In this document: piece after piece, positions 9,271 through 17,567 of the stretch
Position numbering within the stretch: position 1 is the stretch's first letter
Layout: every line of letters begins with the position of its first letter
Assembly: GCF_002265435.1 (NCBI RefSeq)
Contig: NZ_NOKQ01000220.1
Span: forward strand, 124,001-188,000
Direction of reading: 5' to 3'
Source: Tetzosporium hominis
GTDB lineage: Bacteria; Bacillota; Bacilli; Bacillales_A; Planococcaceae
Length of the DNA: 64,000 nt
Notes under the pieces: generated by a model
The model's input: only the letters and a program-made list of their open reading frames with translations
Databases searched by the model: none
What the model was told of the DNA's origin: nothing
Position numbers and translations under genes: made by a program

Positions 9271-9387
9271 TCATTATCTTTATGAATAGTATAGAACGGA
9301 AATTCAACTTTTCTAGATGCTAAACTTCATAATTGCGATGAAAATTTCCACAAATTTTATGAGAAACTAGGAGCATAGAAATACCCA

Positions 9388-9421
9388 GTAAAAAAACCCA
9401 CAACAGAAACGTGTGGGCTTT
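9388..9421 (-). terminator. Terminator of the acidic lipoprotein gene
   Basis: On the minus strand, CCCACA...TGTGGG followed by T7, just downstream of the gene ending at 9438. Confidence 0.85.
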
Positions 9422-9437
9422 AGTAAAAAAGGTAAGA

Positions 9438-9659
9438 TTACTCTGAATCCTCTTCATCATTCATATCATCTTCTGCTTCATCGACTTCTTGTTCAACTTC
9501 TTCTCCAGCGTCATTCACATCTTCTTCAACTTCTTGCTCTGTTCCATCATCGACATTGTCTTGATCGACGCCGTCGCCACAACCTGCTAATAGTCCAAGA
9601 GATAAGAATGCGGCCGCGCCGACTTTCCACCATTTTTGACCTGCTGCTAATTTTTCCAT
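9438..9659 (-). CDS. Small acidic lipoprotein
   Basis: A 73-residue protein starting at the ATG at 9659 (AGGAGG upstream). The N-terminus is a lipoprotein signal ending LSLGLLAGC. The mature part is almost only Asp, Glu, Val and Asn (for example EQEVEEDVNDAGEEVEQEVD), so it is a very acidic, probably disordered, surface-tethered peptide. A sigma-B-like promoter lies about 70 nt upstream, so it is likely stress-induced. No family recognised; function unknown. Confidence 0.8.
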   Translation of the reverse strand: MEKLAAGQKWWKVGAAAFLSLGLLAGCGDGVDQDNVDDGTEQEVEEDVNDAGEEVEQEVDEAEDDMNDEEDSE

Positions 9660-9727
9660 TGTAATTCCTCCTAAAGGGTAGTTTGAATTCGTTTGTATTT
9701 CCTGTGATGTAAGTGCTTGATTAGAAA

Positions 9728-9753
9728 ATACCCAGGTCACGAAATAGACAAAC
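9728..9753 (-). promoter_or_regulatory. Sigma-B-type promoter of the acidic lipoprotein
   Basis: Minus strand GTTTGT (9753-9748), 14-nt spacer, GGGTAT (9733-9728). This fits the sigma-B consensus GTTTAA-N12-15-GGGTAT. Confidence 0.7.
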
Positions 9754-9799
9754 CTTTGTGCATGAAAATAGGGCGAATCACATAGAAAAAATCAGAGGT

Positions 9800-9829
9800 C
9801 TGACATCTGGAGATGAAATAGTGTATACT
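9800..9829 (+). promoter_or_regulatory. Sigma-A-type promoter of the MFS gene
   Basis: CTGACA (9800-9805), 18-nt spacer, TATACT (9824-9829), about 55 nt before the MFS start codon. Confidence 0.55.
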
Positions 9830-9884
9830 AAATAAGGTTTGAAAAAAATTATTAGTATTAGCGTATATAGAAAGTAGGATAGCT

Positions 9885-11075
9885 ATGACAAAATCAACGA
9901 AGCAACAGGGTCTCTTGTTGTTTATTCTCGGTATTATCTTTTTGTCACTGACACTTCGGTCGCCATTAACAGCAGTGGGACCAGTAACAGAATTTATTCA
10001 AAATGGATTGTCGATGTCTACGACATTGGTGGGCCTTCTAACAACAATCCCGCTCTTGGCATTTGCAGTTGTTTCTCCTTTTGCTCCTAAAGTGGCGAAG
10101 CAAATCGGCACAGAAGCCACTCTTTTATGGTCAATCGTCTTATTGATTGCAGGTATTGCTTTGCGCTCGGGTGGATCGGTCACTTTATTGATTTTTGGTA
10201 CGGCAATTATCGGTGTTGCGATTGCATTTGGGAATGTCTTGCTTCCATCGATCATTAAAGACCGTTTCCCGCTTCACGTTGGACTATTAACTGCAGTGTT
10301 TTCTGTAGTAATGAACTTGTCTGCAGCGCTTGGAGCAGGTATTGCCTATCCAGTTGCCGCAGATACATCATTCGGCTGGCAAGGAGCTCTAGGTGTATGG
10401 GCGTTACTAGGTATCGTAGCAGTGGTTGTATGGTTGCCTCAGTTGAAGCATCGCAAGTCAGAGCCTGTTGATGCAGCAGCAGAAGTAGTGGAGAATCCGT
10501 CGATTCTAAAATCTTCTGTAACCTGGGCGGTTACTTTAATGATGGCGCTTCAATCTTTGATTTTCTATACAACAGCAGCTTGGTTACCGGCTATGTTGAT
10601 TGAAAAAGGCATGAATCCAGACTCAGCCGGTTACATGTTGTCGTTCATGCAGTTCGCACAGCTTCCGATGACGTTCATTGCTCCAATTTTGGCATCTAAA
10701 ATGGCAAATCAGCGACCACTAGTTTGGTTCTTCAGTGTTCTGTACATTGTCGGATTTACTGGATTATTACTTGATCCGAACGGTACATTAACGATTTTAT
10801 GGATGATTTTGATTGGATTTGCTGGAGGAACGTCGTTTGCACTTACGATGATGATGTTCTCGTTGCGTACAAAAACAGCTATGGATGCTGCCGAACTATC
10901 TGGAGTGGCGCAGTCCATCGGATATCTTCTTGCGGCAGCTGGACCTGTGTTGTTTGCGTTTGTGAATGAAACAACAGGTAGTTGGTATGTGCCGACGATC
11001 TTATTCATTGTGACTTGTGTGCTTTTATTAGTAGTAGCACTTCATGCAGCAGGCAATCGATTTGTAAGAGAATAG
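9885..11075 (+). CDS. MFS transporter, CynX/NimT family
   Basis: A 396-residue polytopic protein with about 12 hydrophobic segments in two six-helix halves separated by a charged loop (residues 185-205). It begins with the family-typical N-terminus ending LSLTLRSPLTAVGPV, seen in CynX/NimT-type transporters (cyanate, nitroimidazole or similar efflux or uptake). The start at 9885 has only a weak ribosome site (AGTAGGAT). Substrate unknown. The gene is monocistronic, with its own promoter and a bidirectional terminator. Confidence 0.88.
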   Translation: MTKSTKQQGLLLFILGIIFLSLTLRSPLTAVGPVTEFIQNGLSMSTTLVGLLTTIPLLAFAVVSPFAPKVAKQIGTEATLLWSIVLLIAGIALRSGGSVTLLIFGTAIIGVAIAFGNVLLPSIIKDRFPLHVGLLTAVFSVVMNLSAALGAGIAYPVAADTSFGWQGALGVWALLGIVAVVVWLPQLKHRKSEPVDAAAEVVENPSILKSSVTWAVTLMMALQSLIFYTTAAWLPAMLIEKGMNPDSAGYMLSFMQFAQLPMTFIAPILASKMANQRPLVWFFSVLYIVGFTGLLLDPNGTLTILWMILIGFAGGTSFALTMMMFSLRTKTAMDAAELSGVAQSIGYLLAAAGPVLFAFVNETTGSWYVPTILFIVTCVLLLVVALHAAGNRFVRE

Positions 11076-11084
11076 AAAAAACAA

Positions 11085-11130
11085 AACTCGCTTCATCCAC
11101 CTTTTAAATGTGGAAAAGCGAGTTTTTTTA
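11085..11130. terminator. Bidirectional terminator
   Basis: AAAACTCGCTT...AAGCGAGTTTTTTT stem between the convergent MFS and AarF/UbiB-like genes. Confidence 0.88.
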
Positions 11131-12735
11131 TCTCTTCTTGTAAAAACTTCGCAAAAAGACGATTCCAAAAACAGCTGAAGTGGTTGCGAGCCACACATGT
11201 TGGAAGAAGATGCCGGCAAAAAAAGCGATTAAAGAGATTGCTCCCATCACGGCATGTACCGCTCGATCCAAGAAGACATGCTGTACGCGTACTTTTTCTA
11301 TAGTTGTCGCCTCAATTAATTTTCTAAGCCTCGCAGGTTCATCTAATAAAGAGTAAGCTTTTTGAAGTGGAATCGCTCCTTTTTGAAGCCAAGAAAAGAA
11401 TCGCTCTTGTGAATCTGTTGAGTCCTGTCCAGTGGCTCGTTCTCGTGCCCAAGCTAGAATACGAGGCTTTCCTAATTCTAGTAGGTCTACATTAGGATCT
11501 AATGCGTGTAAAACACCGACGAAAGTTGTCAGAGCTCGACCGAAAAAGGCAAATTCAGCAGGTAGCTGAACAGGCTGGGTTCTGACAATGTAGCGGATAT
11601 CTGTTAAAAGACGCTCCACTACATAACTATCCATCTTAGAAAGTTCGTTTGTTTCATAAGCATGAATCATTCGTCGAATGGTATCAGCAAGAAGCGGGCG
11701 ATCCGCATTTGGTAATAAAAAGTTCAACTCTTCAAGCGCATCTAAAATCTGATCATCATTGTCTAGCAAAATCCCTTGGATGGCCTTAATAATGGAACGA
11801 GTTTGTGCGGGAGTGATAGAGCCGACCATGCCAAAATCTAAAAGTACAATCGTGCCGTCTGGTTGAATCATCATGTTACCGGCATGTGGATCTGCATGAA
11901 ACTCTCCGCTACGTAGGACTTGTTCCATAAAGAGTAGAAACAATCTTTCAGTAACCTCTGTTGGATCGATTCCGTGTTGTTCCATAAATGAAATATTAGT
12001 AATCCGCGTTCCTTCAATCCATTCCATCACCAGCACACGACGTGTGGAGTATTCTTCAAAATAGATAGGGAAGCAAATTCCTTCTAAATCATTGAAGCGT
12101 TGATGGAATGACCGGCCGTGCTGCAACTCTTGAAGGAAGTCGAGTTCAGGTAGAAGAGTACTTTCCATTTCTCGATACAGCAAGTCAAAGTCAATCTGTT
12201 TAGTAAAGGTCGTGAAGCGTTTTGCTAACCAAATGACAACACGCATAGCCTTAAAATCATAACGAATGATGCGTTCAATACCGGGACGTTGGATTTTAAT
12301 AGCGACATCTCTACCATCTAGTAATGTAGCTTTATACACTTCACCAATAGATGCTGAAGCGATAGACTCGTCAGAAATCTTAGTTACATATTTGGAGACG
12401 GGCCCGCCCCATTCCTCTTCGATGACTTTCATAGCGAGGTCACGCTCTACGGGAGGGACACGGTCCGTTAAACCTTCTAGTTCCTCAATAAATGCTTGTG
12501 GAAGAACATCGGCTCGTGCGGATAAAAACTGGCCGACCTTAATCATCAATCCACCTAAGTACAGGGCAGTTTCTTTGTATTCCGTTGCTTGTCTGACAAT
12601 GAGACGCTCCCATTTCGCTTGGACGACAGGCGTAAAACGTCCTCGATACTTTCTTTGAAAGAAATAGACTTGTAGAAAAAATTTGATAGACATCCAGACT
12701 ATACGATACATACGGTACCAGGCTACATTTTTCAC
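11128..12735 (-). CDS. AarF/ABC1/UbiB-like atypical kinase
   Basis: A 535-residue member of the UbiB/ABC1 protein-kinase-like family, linked in other organisms to isoprenoid quinone or lipid homeostasis at the membrane. Visible marks are the family-specific KxGQ motif (LMIKVGQFLSAR), the nucleotide-binding lysine in VAIKIQRPG, HADPHAGNMM, and the DFG-like VLLDFGM. Two C-terminal hydrophobic helices (about 485-530) anchor it. I choose the GTG at 12735, preceded by AAGGAG with 9 nt spacing, over an upstream ATG at 12804 that has no ribosome site and reaches into the next terminator. Confidence 0.88.
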   Translation of the reverse strand: MKNVAWYRMYRIVWMSIKFFLQVYFFQRKYRGRFTPVVQAKWERLIVRQATEYKETALYLGGLMIKVGQFLSARADVLPQAFIEELEGLTDRVPPVERDLAMKVIEEEWGGPVSKYVTKISDESIASASIGEVYKATLLDGRDVAIKIQRPGIERIIRYDFKAMRVVIWLAKRFTTFTKQIDFDLLYREMESTLLPELDFLQELQHGRSFHQRFNDLEGICFPIYFEEYSTRRVLVMEWIEGTRITNISFMEQHGIDPTEVTERLFLLFMEQVLRSGEFHADPHAGNMMIQPDGTIVLLDFGMVGSITPAQTRSIIKAIQGILLDNDDQILDALEELNFLLPNADRPLLADTIRRMIHAYETNELSKMDSYVVERLLTDIRYIVRTQPVQLPAEFAFFGRALTTFVGVLHALDPNVDLLELGKPRILAWARERATGQDSTDSQERFFSWLQKGAIPLQKAYSLLDEPARLRKLIEATTIEKVRVQHVFLDRAVHAVMGAISLIAFFAGIFFQHVWLATTSAVFGIVFLRSFYKKR

Positions 12736-12802
12736 TAGACATCGCTCCTTGTAGCTCTCATTATAGAGTGCTTGCCGCGAAGAGTCCAAGAACTCACTTA
12801 GC

Positions 12803-12838
12803 AAAAAAAAGACGAGCTGACTAGCAGCCCGTCTTTAA
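12803..12838 (-). terminator. Terminator of the preceding minus-strand gene
   Basis: Minus strand AAGACGGGCTG...CAGCTCGTCTT followed by T8, directly downstream of the channel-like gene that ends at 12851. Confidence 0.85.
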
Positions 12839-12850
12839 AACTCTTAATTG

Positions 12851-14572
12851 TTATTCGTTGCGATTTTCATCACGACGGTGATCTTCTGGTGAATCGTGAT
12901 ACGGATGAAGATCATTCGTTTCTGGTAAATTAAAGCCGGTATCTTGAGGTACATCTTGAGCTAAAGTGTCATCCGCATGAGCAGAAGTCCCGTGCATGAA
13001 ACGCTCTTCTTCTTGAGCAGATTTCATATCGTCTTTAGCGTTTTCTTTCAATTCTTCTTTTTTTTGTTCGTAGTTTTCTTTGTCAACTTCTGCTTCATCA
13101 ATTGATTTTTCCATACGATCCAAATAACGAGAAGCATGTTCGCGACCACCAAGACCGAAGGCTAAACCGAAGGCAAGAGCAACGCCGCCTAAGATTAAAA
13201 TAAACGCAGACTGGATGATTCCAGGTGCAATTCCTAATTGACTAAGAGCCATGAAGAATGCAAATCCTAGAATCGCATATTTTGCTACTAATCGTAAGAA
13301 GTGTGGAGATCCTGAAGCATCTTTCATCAAGCTTCCTACAAGTTTTTCTGCAAGGTTTGCTAACCAGAAGCCGACTGCCAAGATCACTAGAGCTGCTACG
13401 ACCATTGGAAGGTAAGCAAATACTGCACTACCTAGAGAGACCATAAATTCTAGGTTTACTAATTGAAGAGCTTCCATAACAAACAGTAAAACGATTAATA
13501 CTTGAACAATTGTTCCGATGATAGAAGCTAAATCAAAGTTCTTAGCATTGCTAGAGTTTAGTCCCATCTTCGTTGCTAGATTGTTAATGCCAAAACCATT
13601 CAATAGATTTACTACGAAATCTTTCACGAATTTAGCTACATAAACACCTACGATGACTAAGATGATAGCCACAATAATTTGTGGAATCATAGACATGATA
13701 TCGTTCAGCATTTCAATAGCTGGACCAGAGATTCCGTCTAAATCAAGGATTTCAAGTGCAGTGATTGTAATTGGAATCAAGATTAATACAAATGCAATCA
13801 AACCTGCGATTTTAGAAAGACTTGTATTTGAAGTTGTTGAATCATTTTTTAAATTCATCTTCTCTGTAAAGCGATCAATGCCTACAGAGTGTAAGAATTT
13901 CTCAACAAGATTACGAACAAGCTTCGCGATGAAATAGCCAATTGCGAATACGATAGCTGCCGAAACCAATTTAGGAATGAAGTTGATGAAGCTAGACAGC
14001 ATATCCTCAAATGGACCACTCAATCCATCGATTCCTAAGGCATTAAGAATGGCTGGTAAGAACAATAAGAAAATCAGATAGTACGCTACATTAGCGACTG
14101 TGTCTGTCCACTTTGTTTTTTGTTCACCAGTTGTAGTCATCCCAGTCTTTTCACCAAGCTTATTGAAATCGACTTTGTTGCCAAGCATCTGGATACCTTT
14201 TTTAACTAAAGTAGCCAGTGCCCATGCGACTAGTAAGATTAAACCAGCTTTTAGAATATTTAAGAATGCACCAGTTAATGTATCATACATGTTCGCAAAT
14301 GGAGCGGCGAATGTATGTAGGTTCAAAATATTGAAGAATAGAACAAATGCAAGTAGTAATAAGATAAAGAATACTACTTTACTAATAATCTTCTCGACTG
14401 ACCATTTTGATTTTGTGTTACCTAGGCGTTCATTGAGATTCAGTTTACGCAACCCTTTGTAAACAAGCTTTTCAACAAATTTTGCTACAAAGTAACCAAT
14501 TAGTAGTACGAGTAACGCTAGAAGTAAATCAGGTAAAAATGAAAGCATGTCACGAATGTAAAACTCATTCAT
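12851..14572 (-). CDS. Multi-helix mechanosensitive-channel-like membrane protein (conserved TM-helix repeats)
   Basis: A 573-residue protein with repeated hydrophobic segments of the 'conserved TM helix' type (LLVLLIGYFVAKFVEKLVYK-like units recur about five times), as in CmpX/MscS-related proteins. After about residue 500 it has a charged hydrophilic tail. It probably forms a membrane channel or scaffold responding to envelope stress. The ATG at 14572 is 11 nt after GGAGG; a TTG at 14575 is an alternative. A near-perfect sigma-B promoter lies upstream. Confidence 0.8.
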   Translation of the reverse strand: MNEFYIRDMLSFLPDLLLALLVLLIGYFVAKFVEKLVYKGLRKLNLNERLGNTKSKWSVEKIISKVVFFILLLLAFVLFFNILNLHTFAAPFANMYDTLTGAFLNILKAGLILLVAWALATLVKKGIQMLGNKVDFNKLGEKTGMTTTGEQKTKWTDTVANVAYYLIFLLFLPAILNALGIDGLSGPFEDMLSSFINFIPKLVSAAIVFAIGYFIAKLVRNLVEKFLHSVGIDRFTEKMNLKNDSTTSNTSLSKIAGLIAFVLILIPITITALEILDLDGISGPAIEMLNDIMSMIPQIIVAIILVIVGVYVAKFVKDFVVNLLNGFGINNLATKMGLNSSNAKNFDLASIIGTIVQVLIVLLFVMEALQLVNLEFMVSLGSAVFAYLPMVVAALVILAVGFWLANLAEKLVGSLMKDASGSPHFLRLVAKYAILGFAFFMALSQLGIAPGIIQSAFILILGGVALAFGLAFGLGGREHASRYLDRMEKSIDEAEVDKENYEQKKEELKENAKDDMKSAQEEERFMHGTSAHADDTLAQDVPQDTGFNLPETNDLHPYHDSPEDHRRDENRNE

Positions 14573-14628
14573 CAATAAAATCTCCTCCTTTAATTCTTAT
14601 GATTGTGGCTTTGCCAAGCTAGTAAACT

Positions 14629-14653
14629 ATACCCAATATGATTTGACATAAAC
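14629..14653 (-). promoter_or_regulatory. Sigma-B promoter of the channel-like gene
   Basis: Minus strand GTTTAT (14653-14648), 13-nt spacer, GGGTAT (14634-14629); the -10 matches consensus exactly and the -35 differs at one position. Confidence 0.8.
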
Positions 14654-14688
14654 CCACTAACACGAAGGAATCAAATTTATGGAAATAG

Positions 14689-14714
14689 GTTTAAAGGAGA
14701 GAGTTATAGGAAAA
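14689..14714 (+). promoter_or_regulatory. Weak sigma-B-like promoter candidate
   Basis: GTTTAA, 14-nt spacer, GGAAAA, about 60 nt before the DUF3243 gene. The -35 is perfect; the -10 is poor. Confidence 0.3.
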
Positions 14715-14773
14715 ACTGAAGATGTAAACCAGAAACACACTACTACATTAAAAACGAAGGGAGCTGGAACTTT

Positions 14774-15082
14774 ATGATGGACAACATTCAAAACAAAGTA
14801 CAAAACGAAATGGAAAACGTATCACCAGAAAAAAAGGAGCGTATCCTTCAAGATTTTGAACAGTTCAAATCGTATTTAGGGGATAAAGTGGCATTAGGCG
14901 AAAAAATGGGCCTAGGTGAAGAACAACTTGCTAAAACTGCTGAAGTGGTAGCTGGTTATTTATCTAAAAAAGAAGAACCACGTAATGCTGAAGAGAACCT
15001 TCTTCAAGAATTATGGCGTTCTGGAGACAAAGAACAGCAACACGCATTGGCACACATGCTAGTGAACATGGTACGTAAATAA
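14774..15082 (+). CDS. DUF3243 family protein (YmfJ-like)
   Basis: A 102-residue soluble, helix-rich protein. The segment FEQFKSYLGDKVALGEKMGL followed by ALAHMLVNMV matches the DUF3243 family (Bacillus YmfJ). Function unknown. Two adjacent ATGs (14774 and 14777) can serve as start; GGGAG lies about 10 nt upstream. The next small gene follows after 14 nt, so the two form an operon. Confidence 0.8.
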   Translation: MMDNIQNKVQNEMENVSPEKKERILQDFEQFKSYLGDKVALGEKMGLGEEQLAKTAEVVAGYLSKKEEPRNAEENLLQELWRSGDKEQQHALAHMLVNMVRK

Positions 15083-15096
15083 GGAGGGAATCCTCA

Positions 15097-15330
15097 ATGA
15101 AACACGAACCAAAAAAAGATCAAACTCAAGAAAAGCAAGACATCAAGGGCAGAATCATGGATAATCCTGAGGTCATGGAAACGGATCAGGAAAGTATTTA
15201 TGATATGCACGATGACATGAAAACAGTGGATGCTATTCCAGTAGAGGAATTGAATCAAAAAGTGAAAGATGAAGAAAATCATCGTCACACTAAAGATTCG
15301 TCTTCTAGCGAAGAACGCTATCCAGAATAA
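15097..15330 (+). CDS. Small hydrophilic protein of unknown function
   Basis: A 77-residue, highly charged protein without hydrophobic segments, starting with MKHEPKKDQTQEKQD. A perfect ribosome site (AAGGAGG, 8 nt before ATG) and close linkage to the DUF3243 gene support it as real. Composition suggests an intrinsically disordered stress-type protein. No family recognised. Confidence 0.7.
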   Translation: MKHEPKKDQTQEKQDIKGRIMDNPEVMETDQESIYDMHDDMKTVDAIPVEELNQKVKDEENHRHTKDSSSSEERYPE

Positions 15331-15335
15331 CTAAA

Positions 15336-15369
15336 AGAGTCTCCAGCCATTAGTGACTGGAGACTCTAT
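15336..15369. terminator. Terminator
   Basis: AGAGTCTCCAG...CTGGAGACTCT hairpin between convergent genes; the trailing T-tract is short, so efficiency is uncertain. Confidence 0.7.
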
Positions 15370-15375
15370 TTATGT

Positions 15376-16200
15376 TTACTTTTTCTTTTCAATAGCTGCG
15401 AGAGCTTGTAAAACGGACCCAAATGTATGGAAATCTGAGAAATCAATGTTTCCTTGAACGATTGCCATAGTGATATTTGGTCGCATCCCTGTAAAATACA
15501 AATCAATACCGAGTAATTGCAAAACATTGTGCAATGTGAAGATATGCTGTGCGATCTCAGTATCAATGGTAAGGATACCAGAGAAATCGATGATTAAGTG
15601 ATCAATCTCCATCTTCGGAATTTTAGGAATGACATAGTTTAAGATATAAGTCATTCGGTCGTAATCCACAATACCAATCAGTGGGAGTATGGCTACGCCT
15701 TCTTGTACAGGAACGATAGGAGCAGACAATTCATTGATTAACTTCTGACGCTCTTTTAGTTTTTCATTTTGATGTTTTTCGAAAGACTTGATAGACTGAA
15801 CCATTGCAACATCTAATAAGTAGTTGAACCGGTTCATAATACGAACAATCTGAACGGGCCCTACTTCTAAATCAAGAGCCACTTGAGCAATATGTTTAGA
15901 ATAGACAAGGCGATTTTGAGCAAAAGGCTCAATCGATTTCGAGAACTCCTCCATGTTTTGAGAGTTTGACTCACCTTGTTGTTCTGCCCATTTCAAAAGC
16001 TCATCTCCGGCTTCTTCATCCGTAGCAGGGAAAGAGCGAGCCATCATACGAAGGAACTCAGCGTTTTGTTGCCGTGCTATCTCAAATTGCTCTGGAGAAA
16101 TTTCGAAAGTTACATTTTTTAATGCATCTTCAACAATTTTATCGACAAGTGACTCGGCGTTTTCTTGTAAGTAGTCACTAACGCGAACAATTTGATCCAT
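15376..16200 (-). CDS. RsbR-type stressosome protein (N-terminal sensor plus STAS)
   Basis: A 274-residue protein with an N-terminal helical sensor domain (about 1-150) and a C-terminal STAS domain (about 160-274). The STAS part has the RsbR landmarks DFSGILTIDTEIAQHI and YFTGMRPNI, whose threonines are RsbT phosphorylation sites in characterised RsbR proteins. It is expected to join the cytoplasmic stressosome that controls sigma-B. It lies 13 nt downstream of ytxJ on the same strand, in a neighbourhood rich in sigma-B-like promoters. Start at AGGAGG-N6-ATG. Confidence 0.88.
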   Translation of the reverse strand: MDQIVRVSDYLQENAESLVDKIVEDALKNVTFEISPEQFEIARQQNAEFLRMMARSFPATDEEAGDELLKWAEQQGESNSQNMEEFSKSIEPFAQNRLVYSKHIAQVALDLEVGPVQIVRIMNRFNYLLDVAMVQSIKSFEKHQNEKLKERQKLINELSAPIVPVQEGVAILPLIGIVDYDRMTYILNYVIPKIPKMEIDHLIIDFSGILTIDTEIAQHIFTLHNVLQLLGIDLYFTGMRPNITMAIVQGNIDFSDFHTFGSVLQALAAIEKKK

Positions 16201-16213
16201 AAGTGCCTCCTGA

Positions 16214-16558
16214 TTAAACGAGAAAATCGACAGCGGATGCTAACGTTTCTTGTGTAATATCATAATGTGATTGGTCCCACTTTGCTAAACGGTGCATAAC
16301 TAAGATAGCTTGGGGAGACTGGTGTTGAACATTTAAATCATCAGCCATTTCTAATGAAATGGGTCTGTTCTCAATGACCTTCACATAATAAACAGGCAAA
16401 TCAGTTTCGAAATTTGAAACTTGTTTGTGAGCAAAGGCTGAAATCGGGCAAGTCGTACTGTGTTTAAAAATGAAGAATGGTTGATCTTCTGATTGTTCAA
16501 GAAGTTCTTTCCATTGTTCATGAGAAGTGATTTCTTGTAACATAGCCACTTTCTTCAT
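16214..16558 (-). CDS. ytxJ: Bacillithiol system redox-active protein YtxJ
   Basis: A 114-residue thioredoxin-fold protein. FIFKHSTTCPISAFAHKQV carries the single TCPIS cysteine typical of YtxJ, a proposed monothiol bacilliredoxin that removes bacillithiol from proteins. In B. subtilis ytxGHJ is a sigma-B operon. AAAGGA sits too close to the first ATG (16558), so the in-frame ATG at 16543 is a possible alternative. It is the first gene of a two-gene unit with the rsbR-like gene. Confidence 0.88.
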   Translation of the reverse strand: MKKVAMLQEITSHEQWKELLEQSEDQPFFIFKHSTTCPISAFAHKQVSNFETDLPVYYVKVIENRPISLEMADDLNVQHQSPQAILVMHRLAKWDQSHYDITQETLASAVDFLV

Positions 16559-16585
16559 TCCTTTCTGTATACATGTCTGACTTCA

Positions 16586-16611
16586 GTTTAACATAAAAAG
16601 ATTAAGGGCAA
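16586..16611 (+). promoter_or_regulatory. Sigma-B-like promoter of the YusW-like gene
   Basis: GTTTAA (16586-16591), 14-nt spacer, GGGCAA (16606-16611), about 40 nt before the start codon at 16651. Confidence 0.5.
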
Positions 16612-16650
16612 ACTATATTTAATCTGGACTATAGAAGGGATGATTGACAC

Positions 16651-17115
16651 ATGACAAAAAATTTTAAATGGATAACAGTAGTTACTAGCGTAAGCCTTCT
16701 TTTGTTAACAGCTTGTGGAGAAGCAACGGACAATACAGTAGAGACAGATCCAGCTGATTCTTCTCCAGTTGAATCAAATGAATCGGTAACACCAACGAAT
16801 TATGGTTTTACAAGCTTTGACTTATCTATAGATACTCCGGATGACAATGATGCCATTGATGTGGATTATGAGACTGGGAGATCCGGAACTGAAATTGATT
16901 ACCAAAATAAGTTGGAAGATACTAGCTTAGGTGGAGATGAAGCAGGCACAGCTCTAGATCCCATTTTCTCAAACCTAGAGATGACACCTGAGATGTCACA
17001 GGAGGAGATTATCTCAAAAATAACGGAAGCCTTTGGAGTGACAGACTATCAAGATTTTGAATTAGAAGTGGAGTTTGAGGATGGAACAGAAGTAAAGTGG
17101 GAAGATACTAAGTAA
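16651..17115 (+). CDS. YusW-like lipoprotein
   Basis: A 154-residue secreted lipoprotein; signal ends LLLLTAC. The mature part begins with an acidic linker and continues with YGFTSFDLSIDTPDD and a C-terminal FELEVEFEDGTEVKWE strand pair, which fit the YusW-like domain. Members are extracytoplasmic Firmicutes proteins without known biochemistry. Probably sigma-B-controlled. AAGGGAT precedes the ATG. Confidence 0.75.
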   Translation: MTKNFKWITVVTSVSLLLLTACGEATDNTVETDPADSSPVESNESVTPTNYGFTSFDLSIDTPDDNDAIDVDYETGRSGTEIDYQNKLEDTSLGGDEAGTALDPIFSNLEMTPEMSQEEIISKITEAFGVTDYQDFELEVEFEDGTEVKWEDTK

Positions 17116-17127
17116 ATATCAAAATAA

Positions 17128-17152
17128 AAAAAGGCCCAGGGCCTTTTTTTAT
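17128..17152. terminator. Bidirectional terminator
   Basis: AAAAGGCCC-AGG-GCCTTTT with flanking A and T runs, between convergent genes. Confidence 0.85.
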
Positions 17153-17382
17153 TTTCCGAACAAGTCATCTAGAATGCCTTTCCCAGGCTGACCTTGGTGG
17201 CGCATCGATTCTGGAGTTTCCTGACCTACAGTGTCAGCGTCATTTTTTTGGCCTCTCATCGGCGTATTCGAGAAACTCTCAAATTGTTTAGCTAGCTTAT
17301 CTCGAGACTGTTTGTTTCTCATTAAATATGCTGCTCCAAGTCCTAGTGCTGCTAATAATGCTTTATTGTTACGAGTTGCCAT
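17149..17382 (-). CDS. Small YtxH-like helical protein of unknown function
   Basis: A 77-residue protein with a short hydrophobic N-terminal helix (ALLAALGLGAAYLMRN) and a hydrophilic tail ending GKGILDDLFGK. AAAGGAG precedes the ATG. A sigma-B-like promoter is present. The layout resembles short YtxH-type general stress proteins, but the similarity is too weak for a family call. Confidence 0.65.
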   Translation of the reverse strand: MATRNNKALLAALGLGAAYLMRNKQSRDKLAKQFESFSNTPMRGQKNDADTVGQETPESMRHQGQPGKGILDDLFGK

Positions 17383-17427
17383 AAAAAATCTCTCCTTTTA
17401 ACTTCAATAGTATTTGTTAGTTGTATT

Positions 17428-17452
17428 TTTCCCTCATCGACAACTAGTAAAC
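17428..17452 (-). promoter_or_regulatory. Sigma-B-like promoter
   Basis: Minus strand GTTTAC (17452-17447), 13-nt spacer, GGGAAA (17433-17428), about 45 nt before the start of the 17149-17382 gene. Confidence 0.55.
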
Positions 17453-17491
17453 ATCACAGTTACATGACAAACATGACATTTTCTAGGAAAG

Positions 17492-17518
17492 GTTTAACAG
17501 AATGAAAAGTAAGGAATA
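17492..17518 (+). promoter_or_regulatory. Sigma-B-like promoter of the YflT-domain gene
   Basis: GTTTAA (17492-17497), 15-nt spacer, GGAATA (17513-17518), 49 nt before the ATG at 17568. Confidence 0.45.
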
Positions 17519-17567
17519 GCATTCATAACACAAAAAAATTACCAAACATTACGAGGAGGAAAACGAA